Made by a program: the position numbers and the translations under genes | The notes under the pieces: generated by a model | Databases searched by the model: none | Told to the model about the DNA's origin: nothing | What the model saw: only the letters and a program-made list of their open reading frames with translations | Shown here: piece after piece, positions 35,940 through 45,048 of the stretch | How positions within the stretch are numbered: position 1 is the first letter of the stretch | Layout: each line of letters starts with the position of its first letter | NCBI RefSeq assembly: GCF_022406875.1 | Contig: NZ_CP023018.1 | Coordinates: forward strand, 97,575 to 161,574 | From: Ectothiorhodosinus mongolicus | GTDB taxonomy: Bacteria; Pseudomonadota; Gammaproteobacteria; Ectothiorhodospirales; Ectothiorhodospiraceae | Direction of reading: 5' to 3' | DNA: 64,000 nucleotides

Positions 35940-38108
35940 CTAGGTGTCCATCACGCGCTTGATCGCCAAAATATTGGCTAAGGCGCTGAGTTTATCCATT
36001 AAGCGGCTGAGTTGCCCGGTATCACTAATTTGCAGCGTTAAATCCATGCTCACGGTATTTTCCCGTCGGTCCGTATGGGTCTCGGCATCTAAGACATTCA
36101 CGTTGGCATTAGCTAACACCAAAGTGACATCGCGTAACAGTCCTTGGCGATCAAAGGCATCGATATGTAGCTTAACGGGATAGGCTTGCGGCTCTTCTCC
36201 CCAGCTCACTTCGATCAGGCGCTGGCGCTTATCCGCTGGTAAGCGCAGGATATTGCGGCAATCGCGGCGATGAATACTCACGCCCTTACCTTGGGTGATA
36301 AAGCCAATCACCGCATCGCCGGGAACGGGATGACAACAACGCGCCATTTGCGTGAGCAGATTACCCACCCCTTGGATGCGAATACCTTTATCTGTGCTGG
36401 GCTCCTCACTCATCGGTTTGCGCCGGCGTTTCAGCAACGCCTCGTCCGAGGCCGGCGGTAATGGGACCTGCAAAGCCGCAGCTAACTGCGCTGAGCTAAT
36501 ATCCCCTGCCCCCAAAGCCACCAAGACATCTTCGGCGCTAGGCTGATTGAAGCGTTTTTGCAGGTCCGCCGGATCAGGCGCCGACACGCCCAAACGCTGC
36601 GCTTCGCGTTCCAATAAGGTCTTGCCTTCGGTGAGGTTGCGCTCTCTATCCTGTTGCCGAAACCAGCTACGCACCTTGCTGCGGGCTCTAGCGGTATGCA
36701 AAAAGCCCATATGCGGGCTCATCCAGTCACGCCGGGGCTCACCCGTACGGCTGGTGAGAATCTCAACCCGCTCGCCCGAACGCAGCGCATAAGTCAAAGG
36801 CACAATGCGGCCATTGACCTTAGCTCCCCGACACCGATGACCAATCTCCGTATGCACGGTGTAAGCAAAATCCAAAGGCGTCGACCCCTTGGGTAAATCC
36901 ATGATGTCGCCATTGGGAGTTAGCACAAATACCCGGTCGTGGAATAACTCATAACGAAAGCTCTCGAGCAACTCGCGGTCATCCTCATCAGCCTCCAACA
37001 GCCGCCGCAATGAGGCAATGGCGCGGGTCAGAGCTTGATCCTCGCGACCACCCTCCTTGTAGCGCCAGTGCGCCGCCACCCCCAGCTCGGCAAAGGCGTC
37101 CATATCGTGGGTGCGAATTTGCACTTCCACCACCTTACCCTCAGGGCCCATCACCGCGGTATGCAGTGACTGATAGCCATTGTCCTTGGGATTGGCAATA
37201 TAGTCATCAAACTCCCGCGGGATATGCTGCCAAAGGCTGTGCACCGCACCCAAAACCGCATAACAAGTAGAGACTCGATCGACGATAACGCGCACCGCGC
37301 GCAGATCGTAGAGCTCATCGAAAGCCAGATTCTTAAGCTGCATCTTTCGCCAGATGCTGTAGATGTGCTTGGGCCGTCCCAGGATTTCTCCTGCCACACC
37401 TTCCTCTTTTAAGGCGTTTTGCAGGCGCTCGGTGAACTGCTGGATATAGCGTTCGCGTTCGGTACGGCTCTCTTCCAGCTGTTTGGCAATGCTGCGATAG
37501 GCCTCAGGATCGATAATCCGCAGGGCCAAATCTTCCATCTCCCATTTCAGCTGCGCCACCCCGAGACGGTTGGCCAGCGGCGCAAAAATTTCCAAAGTCT
37601 CACGTGCAATAGCACAGGCAAATTCATTGGGCTCATCGGCCAGATGCCGCAAGTGCTGCAGGCGGTAAGCCAGCTTAATGAGCACTGCCCGCACATCATC
37701 CACCGTGGCCAAAAGCATTCGCCTTAGCCGCTCGGCCTGTTCAGGAGTGCTACCGACTTGGTTGGCCGAACGCTGCAAACTGGTCAGGCGCTGTACATTG
37801 AGCACCAAATTGGCAACAACCTCACCATAAGCGGCGCGCAGCTCCGCCTCATTCATCTCACCCGCCAGATAAGCGTCCAACAGCAGGGTGGCCACTAAGG
37901 TCTCTTGGTCCACACCCAGCAGCTTTAAGATCTCTGCCACATCCAAACAATGCGGCTGATGGCCAATACGCTCACGTGGCTCACAAGCCAGCTTCAAAGC
38001 CGGAGCCAAAAGTGCGTGACCTTCGCTCTCAGGCGCCGCAAACCGCTCCCTTAGCGTGCTAAGCGGCAACTCCGATAAAGGTGTTTTCAAATAGCGACTG
38101 TGACGCAT
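35940..38108 (-). CDS. relA: GTP pyrophosphokinase RelA
   Basis: The ribosome-associated (p)ppGpp synthetase, 722 residues from the ATG at 38108. The N-terminal hydrolase domain is a relic: LLLDAYLAG stands where SpoT has the HD-IED catalytic residues. The synthetase domain follows (FDELYDLRAVRVIVD; NPKDNGYQSLHTAVMG), then TGS (VFVLTPNGDIMDLPKGST), a zinc-finger-like region with ARCCHPVPGD, and the ACT domain. An in-frame stretch upstream to 38231 only repeats ybbP sequence out of frame. It sits in the run ybbA-ybbP-relA-yoaA-tsaB-truD, 11 nt after ybbP. Confidence 0.94.
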   Translation of the reverse strand: MRHSRYLKTPLSELPLSTLRERFAAPESEGHALLAPALKLACEPRERIGHQPHCLDVAEILKLLGVDQETLVATLLLDAYLAGEMNEAELRAAYGEVVANLVLNVQRLTSLQRSANQVGSTPEQAERLRRMLLATVDDVRAVLIKLAYRLQHLRHLADEPNEFACAIARETLEIFAPLANRLGVAQLKWEMEDLALRIIDPEAYRSIAKQLEESRTERERYIQQFTERLQNALKEEGVAGEILGRPKHIYSIWRKMQLKNLAFDELYDLRAVRVIVDRVSTCYAVLGAVHSLWQHIPREFDDYIANPKDNGYQSLHTAVMGPEGKVVEVQIRTHDMDAFAELGVAAHWRYKEGGREDQALTRAIASLRRLLEADEDDRELLESFRYELFHDRVFVLTPNGDIMDLPKGSTPLDFAYTVHTEIGHRCRGAKVNGRIVPLTYALRSGERVEILTSRTGEPRRDWMSPHMGFLHTARARSKVRSWFRQQDRERNLTEGKTLLEREAQRLGVSAPDPADLQKRFNQPSAEDVLVALGAGDISSAQLAAALQVPLPPASDEALLKRRRKPMSEEPSTDKGIRIQGVGNLLTQMARCCHPVPGDAVIGFITQGKGVSIHRRDCRNILRLPADKRQRLIEVSWGEEPQAYPVKLHIDAFDRQGLLRDVTLVLANANVNVLDAETHTDRRENTVSMDLTLQISDTGQLSRLMDKLSALANILAIKRVMDT

Positions 38109-38119
38109 AAGACTAGGTG

Positions 38120-40612
38120 TTATTGCCCCTGACCCAAGGTCGACATCGGCGGCTGACGCAGAGCCGAGCGGGTGCCCAGCCAGCCAGCCAAGGCGATCCC
38201 CGCGGCCCCGCCGCCAACGCCAATGACCCACAGCAAGGGATCTGGTCGATAGGGTAAATCGAATATCTGCGCCGCCAGAATCATACCCACGACGGTCGCT
38301 CCCAGACTCGCCAGCAGTCCCGCCAATCCTCCCATCACCGCAAACTCCGTGACCAAGCCCTTAATCACCTGCAGGCGCGCTGCTCCCAAAGTCCGCAAAA
38401 TCGCGCTCTCCCGGCGCCGCAACTGTCGGGTCGACTGAATGGCTGCAAACAAGACGGTCAGACCCGCTGCTAGGGTGAACAAAAACACATATTCCACGGC
38501 CAAGGTGGCACGATCCATGATATCGCGCACCTGTTGCATTAAGGCGCGCACATCCAGCACGGTAATGCTGGGGAATTGGCGAATGGCATCACGCAGCAAG
38601 GGCGCTGAGGCCTCATCTAAATGAAAACTGGTGATAAATGTTGCCGGCTGCTCATCCAATAGCCCCGGGCTGCCCAAGACGAAGAAGTTAACGTTGAACG
38701 AGTCCCACTCAACGCTTCTGAGACTGGTCACCGGTGCGCTAATACGCTCGCCTGCCACGCTAAATTCTAAGACGTCGCCCAATGCAATGCCCAAGGTATC
38801 AGCCAAGCCCTCTTCCACCGACCAGCCCGGCTGATCCGACTCCTGTGTCCACCATTGCCCGGCGACTATGCGATTATCGGCCTGTAAATCCCGATCGGCG
38901 ACAGAAAGATTAAACTCTCGGTTCACCAACCGTTCGGCGCGCGGGTCACTGAACTGCTCAGGGCGCACGGGATCGTTATTGATGCGGGTGTAGCGGCCAC
39001 GGATCATCGGGTAATAAACCGGCGCATCCAAACCCCGAGCCAAAAACAAATCACGCAACGGCCCCACCTGATCCGGCTGGACATTGATCATGAAATGGTT
39101 CGGCGCGTCCTCCGGCAGGCTTTGTTCCCAATTGGCTAACAAATCCACCCGTACCAAGGCCAAGAGCAGCAAAGCCATGATGCCCAAACCAAAGGCCGAA
39201 AGCTGCACCGCGGATAAAGCGCCGCGTCGAGACAGATTAGCCAAGCCAAAGCGCAAGGCGATGCCACCATGCGAGCGCAACGGTGCCAACAAGCGCACCA
39301 TCAACCAAGCCACGCCCCATAAAATGGCGACCATCACCGCTGCACCGGCCAGCACCCAGCCGGCCAAGCGCGGATCCCCGGACTGCCACAGCAACAGCCC
39401 ACCAAGGGTTCCTAAAGCGAGTAACAAGACCAGCCAGATAGCCGGCGGCGGCGCCCCCAGATCACGGCGTAGGACGCGCAAGGGCGGCACCTGACCTAGG
39501 CGCAGCAGCGCCGGCAGTGCAAAGCCCACAGCAGTCAGGATGCCCACCGCCAAACCCGTGAATACCGGCGTTAAGGACGGCAGCGGTAGGCTCAAGGTGA
39601 ACCAACCCGCCAGCAAACGGGCGAGCACATTTTGCGCTGCAAATCCCAGCAACAAGCCGACGCCGCTGGCCAGCAGCGCCAGCATCAACACGCGCAGGAT
39701 GAACACCTGCAGAACAAATCTCTGGGTGGCACCCAAACAGCGCATAATGGCGCTGGTGTCAGCCTGGCGCTCACTGTAATGACGGGCGGCCACAGCCACC
39801 GCTGCTCCGGCCAGAAGCACCGACATCAAGGCTGCCAGGCCTAAGAATTGTTCGCCGCGGGTAATCGCCACACGGAGCTCGGGGCGAGCATCACTAACAC
39901 CCTCAAGGCGTTGACCACTGACTAGGCGTGGCTCTGCCCAGCTGCGATAGGCAGCAATCGCGGCTTCATCCCCGGCCAGCAAAAAACGATGGCTAACGCG
40001 ACTGCCTGGCCCCAACAACTCAGTGGCCGGCAAATCCTCCAGTGAGAACATCAGCCGCGGCGCCAGCTGAAACACATCGCCGCCGCGATCGGGCTCATAG
40101 GTCAAGACATGAGTCACCCTAACCGGCGCATCACCCACCCAAATTTTATCCCCCAATTGCACATCCAAAAGTGCCAAAAGGCGCGCTTCCACCCACGCCT
40201 CGCCGGGCGGCGGACCGGAGTCAGCGACATGGTCGCCGCCCAATTCCTGGGCGCTGATACGCGCTTGACCGCGGAGTGGCCAACTGGCGCTGACGGCTTT
40301 GAGTTCGGCCAGCGCATCGTCTGACTCGCTCACCAACACACTGGGGAAGGATACATAGCGCGCCGTAATCAGACCTTGGCGCTGCGCCTCCTCTGCAAAC
40401 TGTGGATCCAACGGCTGCGAGGAACTAATGCTTAAATCAGCCGCCAGTAACTCCGCTGCCTGTAAATTGATGGCCTTTTGAACACGATCGGTAAAAAAGC
40501 CGACCGAAGTGACGGCTGCAACCGCAATCACCAAGGCGATGGCCAATACCCGTAGCTCACCCGAGCGCCACTCGCGGCCTAAGGATTGCCAGGCGTATCG
40601 CAGCAGAGTCAT
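38120..40612 (-). CDS. ybbP: ABC transporter permease YbbP (FtsX/MacB-like)
   Basis: An 830-residue membrane protein with two FtsX-like modules, about ten helices and large periplasmic domains after helix 1 (TDRVQKAINLQAAELLAADL). Such proteins act as mechanotransmitters or lipid and lipoprotein extractors rather than simple channels. YbbAP is linked to TesA in many genomes, as here, and a role in handling hydrophobic compounds is proposed. The start overlaps the ybbA stop by four bases. Confidence 0.9.
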   Translation of the reverse strand: MTLLRYAWQSLGREWRSGELRVLAIALVIAVAAVTSVGFFTDRVQKAINLQAAELLAADLSISSSQPLDPQFAEEAQRQGLITARYVSFPSVLVSESDDALAELKAVSASWPLRGQARISAQELGGDHVADSGPPPGEAWVEARLLALLDVQLGDKIWVGDAPVRVTHVLTYEPDRGGDVFQLAPRLMFSLEDLPATELLGPGSRVSHRFLLAGDEAAIAAYRSWAEPRLVSGQRLEGVSDARPELRVAITRGEQFLGLAALMSVLLAGAAVAVAARHYSERQADTSAIMRCLGATQRFVLQVFILRVLMLALLASGVGLLLGFAAQNVLARLLAGWFTLSLPLPSLTPVFTGLAVGILTAVGFALPALLRLGQVPPLRVLRRDLGAPPPAIWLVLLLALGTLGGLLLWQSGDPRLAGWVLAGAAVMVAILWGVAWLMVRLLAPLRSHGGIALRFGLANLSRRGALSAVQLSAFGLGIMALLLLALVRVDLLANWEQSLPEDAPNHFMINVQPDQVGPLRDLFLARGLDAPVYYPMIRGRYTRINNDPVRPEQFSDPRAERLVNREFNLSVADRDLQADNRIVAGQWWTQESDQPGWSVEEGLADTLGIALGDVLEFSVAGERISAPVTSLRSVEWDSFNVNFFVLGSPGLLDEQPATFITSFHLDEASAPLLRDAIRQFPSITVLDVRALMQQVRDIMDRATLAVEYVFLFTLAAGLTVLFAAIQSTRQLRRRESAILRTLGAARLQVIKGLVTEFAVMGGLAGLLASLGATVVGMILAAQIFDLPYRPDPLLWVIGVGGGAAGIALAGWLGTRSALRQPPMSTLGQGQ

Positions 40613-41304
40613 GCGTACTCCAAAATGCCCTGGTTTAGGCGGTAGGACTGGTCGCAGCGGGCAGCCAATGAAGCGTCATGGGTCACCAAAATCAAGGCCG
40701 TGTTATGGCTGGATTTTAGATTGAATAACAAGCGCACGATGCTCTCACCCGTGGCCTGATCCAAATTACCGGTGGGTTCATCCGCAAACAGGATTTTCGG
40801 CCGTGTCGCAAACGCTCGGGCAATCGCCACACGTTGTTGTTCGCCGCCGGAGAGCTGCGCTGGATAATGCAGCAAGCGTTCACCCAGGCCGACCTCGGTC
40901 AGCGTTTCGCGGGCAATTTGCCGCGCCTGTTTGGCGGCACTGGCCAGCTCGAGGCTGAGCATGACATTCTCCAGCGCGGTTAAAGACGGCAGTAGCTGGA
41001 AGCTTTGAAACACAAAGCCCACCTGCCCAGCACGCAGGCTGGCGCGCTGATCTTCGCTCAAGTGACTGATTTCCTGTCCCAACAAGCTGATCTGACCGCC
41101 TGTGGGAACATCCAAACCAGCGAGAATGCCCAGCAGCGTTGACTTACCCGAGCCAGAAGCGCCGATAATGGAAACGGCCTCACCGGCTGTGACCTCTAGG
41201 TCTACACCCTTTAAGATATCCAAACGGCCGCCTGGGCCGCTGATTGACTTGGTCACGGCGCGGGCATTGAGCACATTGTCTTTTTTTGTGGTCTGAGATG
41301 ACAT
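40609..41304 (-). CDS. ybbA: ABC transporter ATP-binding protein YbbA (LolD-like)
   Basis: A 231-residue ATPase of the MacB/LolD group. Walker A is [10 protein letters not shown], signature [14 protein letters not shown], Walker [14 protein letters not shown]-loop VTHD. It drives the permease YbbP that follows. I chose the ATG at 41304 ([10 protein letters not shown]), which gives the family length. This start codon overlaps the divergent tesA start in a shared CATG, so each gene's promoter must lie inside the other. A start at 41322 would overlap tesA further. Confidence 0.88.
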   Translation of the reverse strand: MSSQTTKKDNVLNARAVTKSISGPGGRLDILKGVDLEVTAGEAVSIIGASGSGKSTLLGILAGLDVPTGGQISLLGQEISHLSEDQRASLRAGQVGFVFQSFQLLPSLTALENVMLSLELASAAKQARQIARETLTEVGLGERLLHYPAQLSGGEQQRVAIARAFATRPKILFADEPTGNLDQATGESIVRLLFNLKSSHNTALILVTHDASLAARCDQSYRLNQGILEYA

Positions 41305-41944
41305 GTTACGACGCTTTTCCATCCTGATACTGTTGTGCGGCCTTTGGTGGATTCCCATCAGCAGCGCTGCTGATGAGCCGCCGCGCTTGCTGGTCGTCGG
41401 CGATAGCTTGAGTGCGGCCTTTGGCATTCCCCTGGAACAAGGCTGGGTAGCTTTGCTCGCCGAGCGTTTGCAGATCAAAAACCCAGCCTATCAGGTCATC
41501 AACGCCAGCATCAGTGGGGAAACCACCATGGGCGGCTTGACCCGCCTGCCGGCGCTGCTGGAACGCCACGAGCCTGAGTGGGTGATCATCAGCCTCGGTG
41601 GCAATGATGGACTGCGCGGCATCGCTCTGTCTGAGATGCGTGGAAATTTGCAGCGAATGATTCATTTGAGTCGGGATGGCGGTGCTCAGGTGTTGTTGGT
41701 GGGTATTCAGATTCCGCCCAGTTTGGGCCGTCAATACACGCAAAGGTTTCATCAGATTTATCACGAACTGGCTGAGGAGTACGCCCTGCCCCTGGTTCCT
41801 TTCTTACTCGAGGATGTCGCTTTGGTTGATGGCATGATGCAGGCAGATGGGATTCATCCCACGGCAGCTGCTCAGCCCATTATGTTGGAGAACGTCTGGT
41901 CGGTTTTGGCTAAGCCTCTGCTGGTCCCAGCAACCAATCCGTGA
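41303..41944 (+). CDS. tesA: Periplasmic GDSL esterase/lysophospholipase TesA
   Basis: An arylesterase, thioesterase and lysophospholipase of the SGNH family, 213 residues. A signal peptide ([16 protein letters not shown], cleavage after SSA at about residue 22) directs it to the periplasm. The catalytic Ser35 is in VVGDSLSAAFG, the oxyanion Asn in SLGGNDGLRG, and Asp182 and His185 in DGIHPTAAAQ. The ybbA gene starts head to head with it at the same four bases. Its 3' end overlaps the HAD gene by 35 bases. Confidence 0.93.
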   Translation: MLRRFSILILLCGLWWIPISSAADEPPRLLVVGDSLSAAFGIPLEQGWVALLAERLQIKNPAYQVINASISGETTMGGLTRLPALLERHEPEWVIISLGGNDGLRGIALSEMRGNLQRMIHLSRDGGAQVLLVGIQIPPSLGRQYTQRFHQIYHELAEEYALPLVPFLLEDVALVDGMMQADGIHPTAAAQPIMLENVWSVLAKPLLVPATNP

Positions 41945-42602
41945 GCTCGGCAACATGAGTGACGATCACATCCGGTTGCGGTGATCCTTGCCATGGGGTT
42001 TTGCGAGGATTCACCCAGGCCGAGCGCATGCCCACTTGCTGTGCGCCACGCACATCTCGCTCGGCGTCATCACCCACATGCAGCGCATTGCTGGCGGCCA
42101 CCCCGGCCTCATCCAGTGCGGTCATGAATATCTCCGGTGCCGGTTTGGCTGCCCCGGCGCCCGAGGCGGTGACTACAAAATCAAAATAATGGCCGATGCC
42201 AATGTGATGTACATCCGCATTGCCATTGGTGATCGCCCCTATCACAAAATGTGGCTTAAGTGTTTCCAAAGTCTCTAACGCATCATCATAAGGCTTTACT
42301 TGGTTACGCGCTTCCCAGAACACGCGAAACCCGGCCTCGACTGAGTCCTGGTCATAATCGAATTGTTCGGCCAAAGCGCTCATCCACGCTTTTCTCAGCG
42401 TCGTGAAATCATGCAGCAGCTCGGGGCGCTGCATAAACCAGCGATGGCGATGGCTTAAGAGCTGCTCTTGGCTGAAATTGCGGGTGATGCGCGGTTGATG
42501 CTCAGCCAGCCAGGCATAAAACAGCCTTTCCGCATGTTGGATCACAGGCGCGCAATCCCAAAGCGTGTCATCCAAATCGAATGTGATGCATTTGATAGTC
42601 AT
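41910..42602 (-). CDS. HAD-superfamily phosphatase (YigB-like)
   Basis: A 230-residue HAD-IA hydrolase. Motif I is FDLDDTLWDC with Asp9 and Asp11, motif II AITNGN, and motif IV HVGDDAERDVRGAQQVG; a helical cap lies between I and II. YigB-like members dephosphorylate FMN and sugar phosphates, but the substrate here is not known. The ATG at 42602 was preferred to a TTG nine bases upstream. It converges on tesA with a 35-base overlap. Confidence 0.88.
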   Translation of the reverse strand: MTIKCITFDLDDTLWDCAPVIQHAERLFYAWLAEHQPRITRNFSQEQLLSHRHRWFMQRPELLHDFTTLRKAWMSALAEQFDYDQDSVEAGFRVFWEARNQVKPYDDALETLETLKPHFVIGAITNGNADVHHIGIGHYFDFVVTASGAGAAKPAPEIFMTALDEAGVAASNALHVGDDAERDVRGAQQVGMRSAWVNPRKTPWQGSPQPDVIVTHVAELTDWLLGPAEA

Positions 42603-42680
42603 GGCGGCCAAGTTTACCTGACAATGGCTGCTGAGGTTTGTTAGAGTATTCTAATTAAATTCACTGATAGGGAGATTTGC

Positions 42681-43130
42681 ATGCGAGTTTTAAGCAAAGC
42701 AATTTTGGCTGGTACGGTATTGGCGATGGCTATGGGCGCTGCTCAAGCGGTTGATCCAGATGATGCCATTGATTACCGCAAAGGCGTATTCCAGGTCTTT
42801 GTGTGGAATATGGGCCCAATGGGGGCGATGGCCTCCGGCGATCGTCCGTTTGATCGCGACGTGCTGGCCATGCATGCCGAGCAGCTTAACCGCGTCGCTG
42901 ACATGCCCTGGCAGGGCTATGTGGATGGCTCTGATTTAGGCAACACCGGTGCGCTGCCCGCCGTCTGGACCAACCGCGCGCGCTTTGATCAGCTTGCCGA
43001 AGAGTTCCAGCAAGCCACCGCTAACCTGATGACCGCCGTCGAATCCGGTGCCGGTGAGCGCGAACTGCGTGGCGCAGTAGGTGCCGTCGGCCGCAGCTGT
43101 CGCACCTGCCACGACGACTTCCGCCAGTAA
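42681..43130 (+). CDS. Cytochrome c' family protein
   Basis: A periplasmic c-type cytochrome, 149 residues. A signal peptide (MRVLSKAILAGTVLAMAMG, cleavage after AQA at residue 23) is followed by a four-helix-bundle sequence and a single haem site CRTCH at 140-144, close to the C-terminus as in cytochromes c'. These proteins bind NO and CO and often protect against nitrosative stress. GGGAG precedes the ATG. An inverted repeat TTAGA-N4-TCTAA (42641-42654) lies upstream. A cytochrome b gene converges from the other side of a repeat hairpin. Confidence 0.9.
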   Translation: MRVLSKAILAGTVLAMAMGAAQAVDPDDAIDYRKGVFQVFVWNMGPMGAMASGDRPFDRDVLAMHAEQLNRVADMPWQGYVDGSDLGNTGALPAVWTNRARFDQLAEEFQQATANLMTAVESGAGERELRGAVGAVGRSCRTCHDDFRQ

Positions 43131-43140
43131 ACCCAAGGAT

Positions 43141-43177
43141 GGGGTCAGACCCCAATTGGGGTCTGACCCCTTTTTTT
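43141..43177. repeat. Palindromic repeat C with T-tract, terminator
   Basis: GGGGTCAGACCCC (43141-43153), AATT and GGGGTCTGACCCC (43158-43170) make a perfect 30-base palindrome, followed by seven T. It stands between two convergent genes: the cytochrome c' stop is 11 bases upstream, and the cytochrome b stop codon (43176-43178) lies in the T-tract. It looks like a rho-independent terminator for the cytochrome c' gene. Confidence 0.85.
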
Positions 43178-43871
43178 ATGGCAAATAGGTGATGACTGCC
43201 CAAACCACCCCGGCAGACACACTCGCTAGCAAGGCGGCCAGCCAAAGCTGAGCAAAGACGACTTCCTTGAGATCGGCATTCGCCGGCACGGCTTTACGCC
43301 CGGTAATCATCGGCTTGACCAAGTCATCGCGCTTTACAAAGCGATAAAACAAGATGGCAGCAATATGAATCCCAACCAAAATCAAGATCAGATCGAAATT
43401 GCTCTTGTGCAGGGTGGTGACTAAATCGCTGGTACTGGAGCTCACCGAGCGCGCAAACGGCCCGCGGTTAAAGATCTGATCATTGGCAAATAGCCCGGAA
43501 ATCCCCTGAAAGGTCAAAGCCGCCATCAGCGCGATCACCGACCAACCGCCCAGAGGGTTATGCCCCAAGTGAATGCGGTGTTCTCCGCTGAACAAACCTT
43601 TAACGTAGCGAAAAACGCTGATGGGACCGCGCACAAAATCCGTAAAACGTGCTGAGCGACTGCCAAAAATTCCCCACAAAACGCGAAACAAAAGCAACGC
43701 CAACAGCGCATACCCCAAGTACATATGCCAGTTCATGGTCATCACATCTTGAGAGGTCCACCAAAGACCGACCAATAGGGCCACCAACAGCCAATGAAAT
43801 AGTCGAACCGGCAGATCCCATACTTTAAGTTTTACTGTAGATAAAACTTCTTTATTACTGTTTTTGATCAT
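43176..43871 (-). CDS. Cytochrome b561-family membrane protein
   Basis: A 231-residue inner-membrane di-haem b-type cytochrome of the Ni/Fe-hydrogenase cytochrome b subunit type. Four or five helices are seen, and histidines sit at LPVRLFHWLLVALL, MNWHMYLGYA, SNFDLILILVGIHIAAI and TLHKSN as haem ligand candidates. Such proteins move electrons between quinone and a soluble cytochrome. The partner is probably the convergent cytochrome c', since the two families are often adjacent. A GGGAGA-like site precedes the start. Confidence 0.88.
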   Translation of the reverse strand: MIKNSNKEVLSTVKLKVWDLPVRLFHWLLVALLVGLWWTSQDVMTMNWHMYLGYALLALLLFRVLWGIFGSRSARFTDFVRGPISVFRYVKGLFSGEHRIHLGHNPLGGWSVIALMAALTFQGISGLFANDQIFNRGPFARSVSSSTSDLVTTLHKSNFDLILILVGIHIAAILFYRFVKRDDLVKPMITGRKAVPANADLKEVVFAQLWLAALLASVSAGVVWAVITYLP

Positions 43872-43893
43872 TTTATCTCCCTGAAAAAAATGA

Positions 43894-45048
43894 TTAGTAA
43901 CCCGTTAACTCGACAAAGCCGCGCCCCGCCGCTTGGCCTTGTTCAAACACATCCACCGCACCTTCCCAATAGCGCACACTGAGATTCATCTCTTGGTTGG
44001 GACGCACAGCCCGCACCTCCAGTTCCCGCTCGCGCTCAGGAAACACAATGCGCCAAGCCACGGGATACAACGCGCCACTGGGACTTTGCCAAGTTTCCAG
44101 CACGGTGATCTCGTATTCATCGAACGAAAGCACGGTGTGGTGCGCATCGCGCCCCGCCTCTACCCATAAACCCTTACTAATGGGATCTACTGTGCCATCC
44201 TCGCGCCGCAGTTCATAGGCCATCACATCTGTCCCATCGGCCAATTGCAGGGAAAACCAATCCCAACCGATCTGACCCTCCCCTAAAACACTGGTACTCC
44301 ATTCGCGATCCATCCATGAAAGCCCAGACACAGTCCAGCTCTCATCGCCGATGCGCAATGATCCCTCAGTCGCCAGCCGCGTCATGGAAAAGTAGTACGA
44401 GGCATTACCTGGCATCTCAGATTTTCGACTCAGCCCCTGCTCACCCTGAAACACCTTATCTTTGAGCGACATGAAGCGCAGTTGCAAAGCCATCTCTTCG
44501 GTGCCCGCCTGCAACGCCCAAGGAAAATCATTATCCGCCAATGAGATCAACTGCCAGTCATCCAACCACACCCGAAACGGATCGATCTGTGCTCCGGCCA
44601 ACCCGGCAGCGCCGCGTGAAAAACGTTCATACGCATAATGCTGATCTGCGTTGACATCAGTGAGCCCCAAATGCGCCATCCAACCCTGATGCGTCGCCCA
44701 ATTCGACTCTTCTGGCGCCTCGTCAGGAGACAAGGCAAAGCGAAAAAAGGTGATCTGAAAGCCAAAACGCTGTCCTTCAGGGCCATCCAAATTCCCCGTC
44801 ACATACCACCACTCATTAAGAAACTCGGGATGCGGGCCGTGATCCTCCGGGAACACAAACTCACGAACCTCCAGCGCCCGCGCATAGCGTGGATCGGGAT
44901 CTCCCCCCAGGGCTTGCGCCACATCCACACTGCCGCCACCACCGCCTAACTCCATATCGGACTGCGGCTGACATCCAGACAATAAAAAGACGCCCAGACC
45001 CACAGCGGCCGCGCAAATCAGCATCCAGACCCATGAAAACCGCATCAT
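43894..45048 (-). CDS. AttH-type lipoprotein (carotenoid 1,2-hydratase/lipocalin-like fold)
   Basis: A 384-residue lipoprotein with lipobox FLLSGC near residue 23. The family motifs are FPEDHGPHPEFLNEWWYVTG, FGFQITFFRF, WMAHLGLTDV and GLSWMDREWSTSVLGEGQIGWDWF. The family includes hydroxyneurosporene synthase (CrtC) and AttH, but no carotenoid genes are nearby, so the AttH function with the ABC transporter fits better. The start overlaps the stop of the upstream permease in ATGATG, which shows translational coupling. An open extension to 45150 only shadows the permease. Confidence 0.85.
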   Translation of the reverse strand: MMRFSWVWMLICAAAVGLGVFLLSGCQPQSDMELGGGGGSVDVAQALGGDPDPRYARALEVREFVFPEDHGPHPEFLNEWWYVTGNLDGPEGQRFGFQITFFRFALSPDEAPEESNWATHQGWMAHLGLTDVNADQHYAYERFSRGAAGLAGAQIDPFRVWLDDWQLISLADNDFPWALQAGTEEMALQLRFMSLKDKVFQGEQGLSRKSEMPGNASYYFSMTRLATEGSLRIGDESWTVSGLSWMDREWSTSVLGEGQIGWDWFSLQLADGTDVMAYELRREDGTVDPISKGLWVEAGRDAHHTVLSFDEYEITVLETWQSPSGALYPVAWRIVFPERERELEVRAVRPNQEMNLSVRYWEGAVDVFEQGQAAGRGFVELTGY

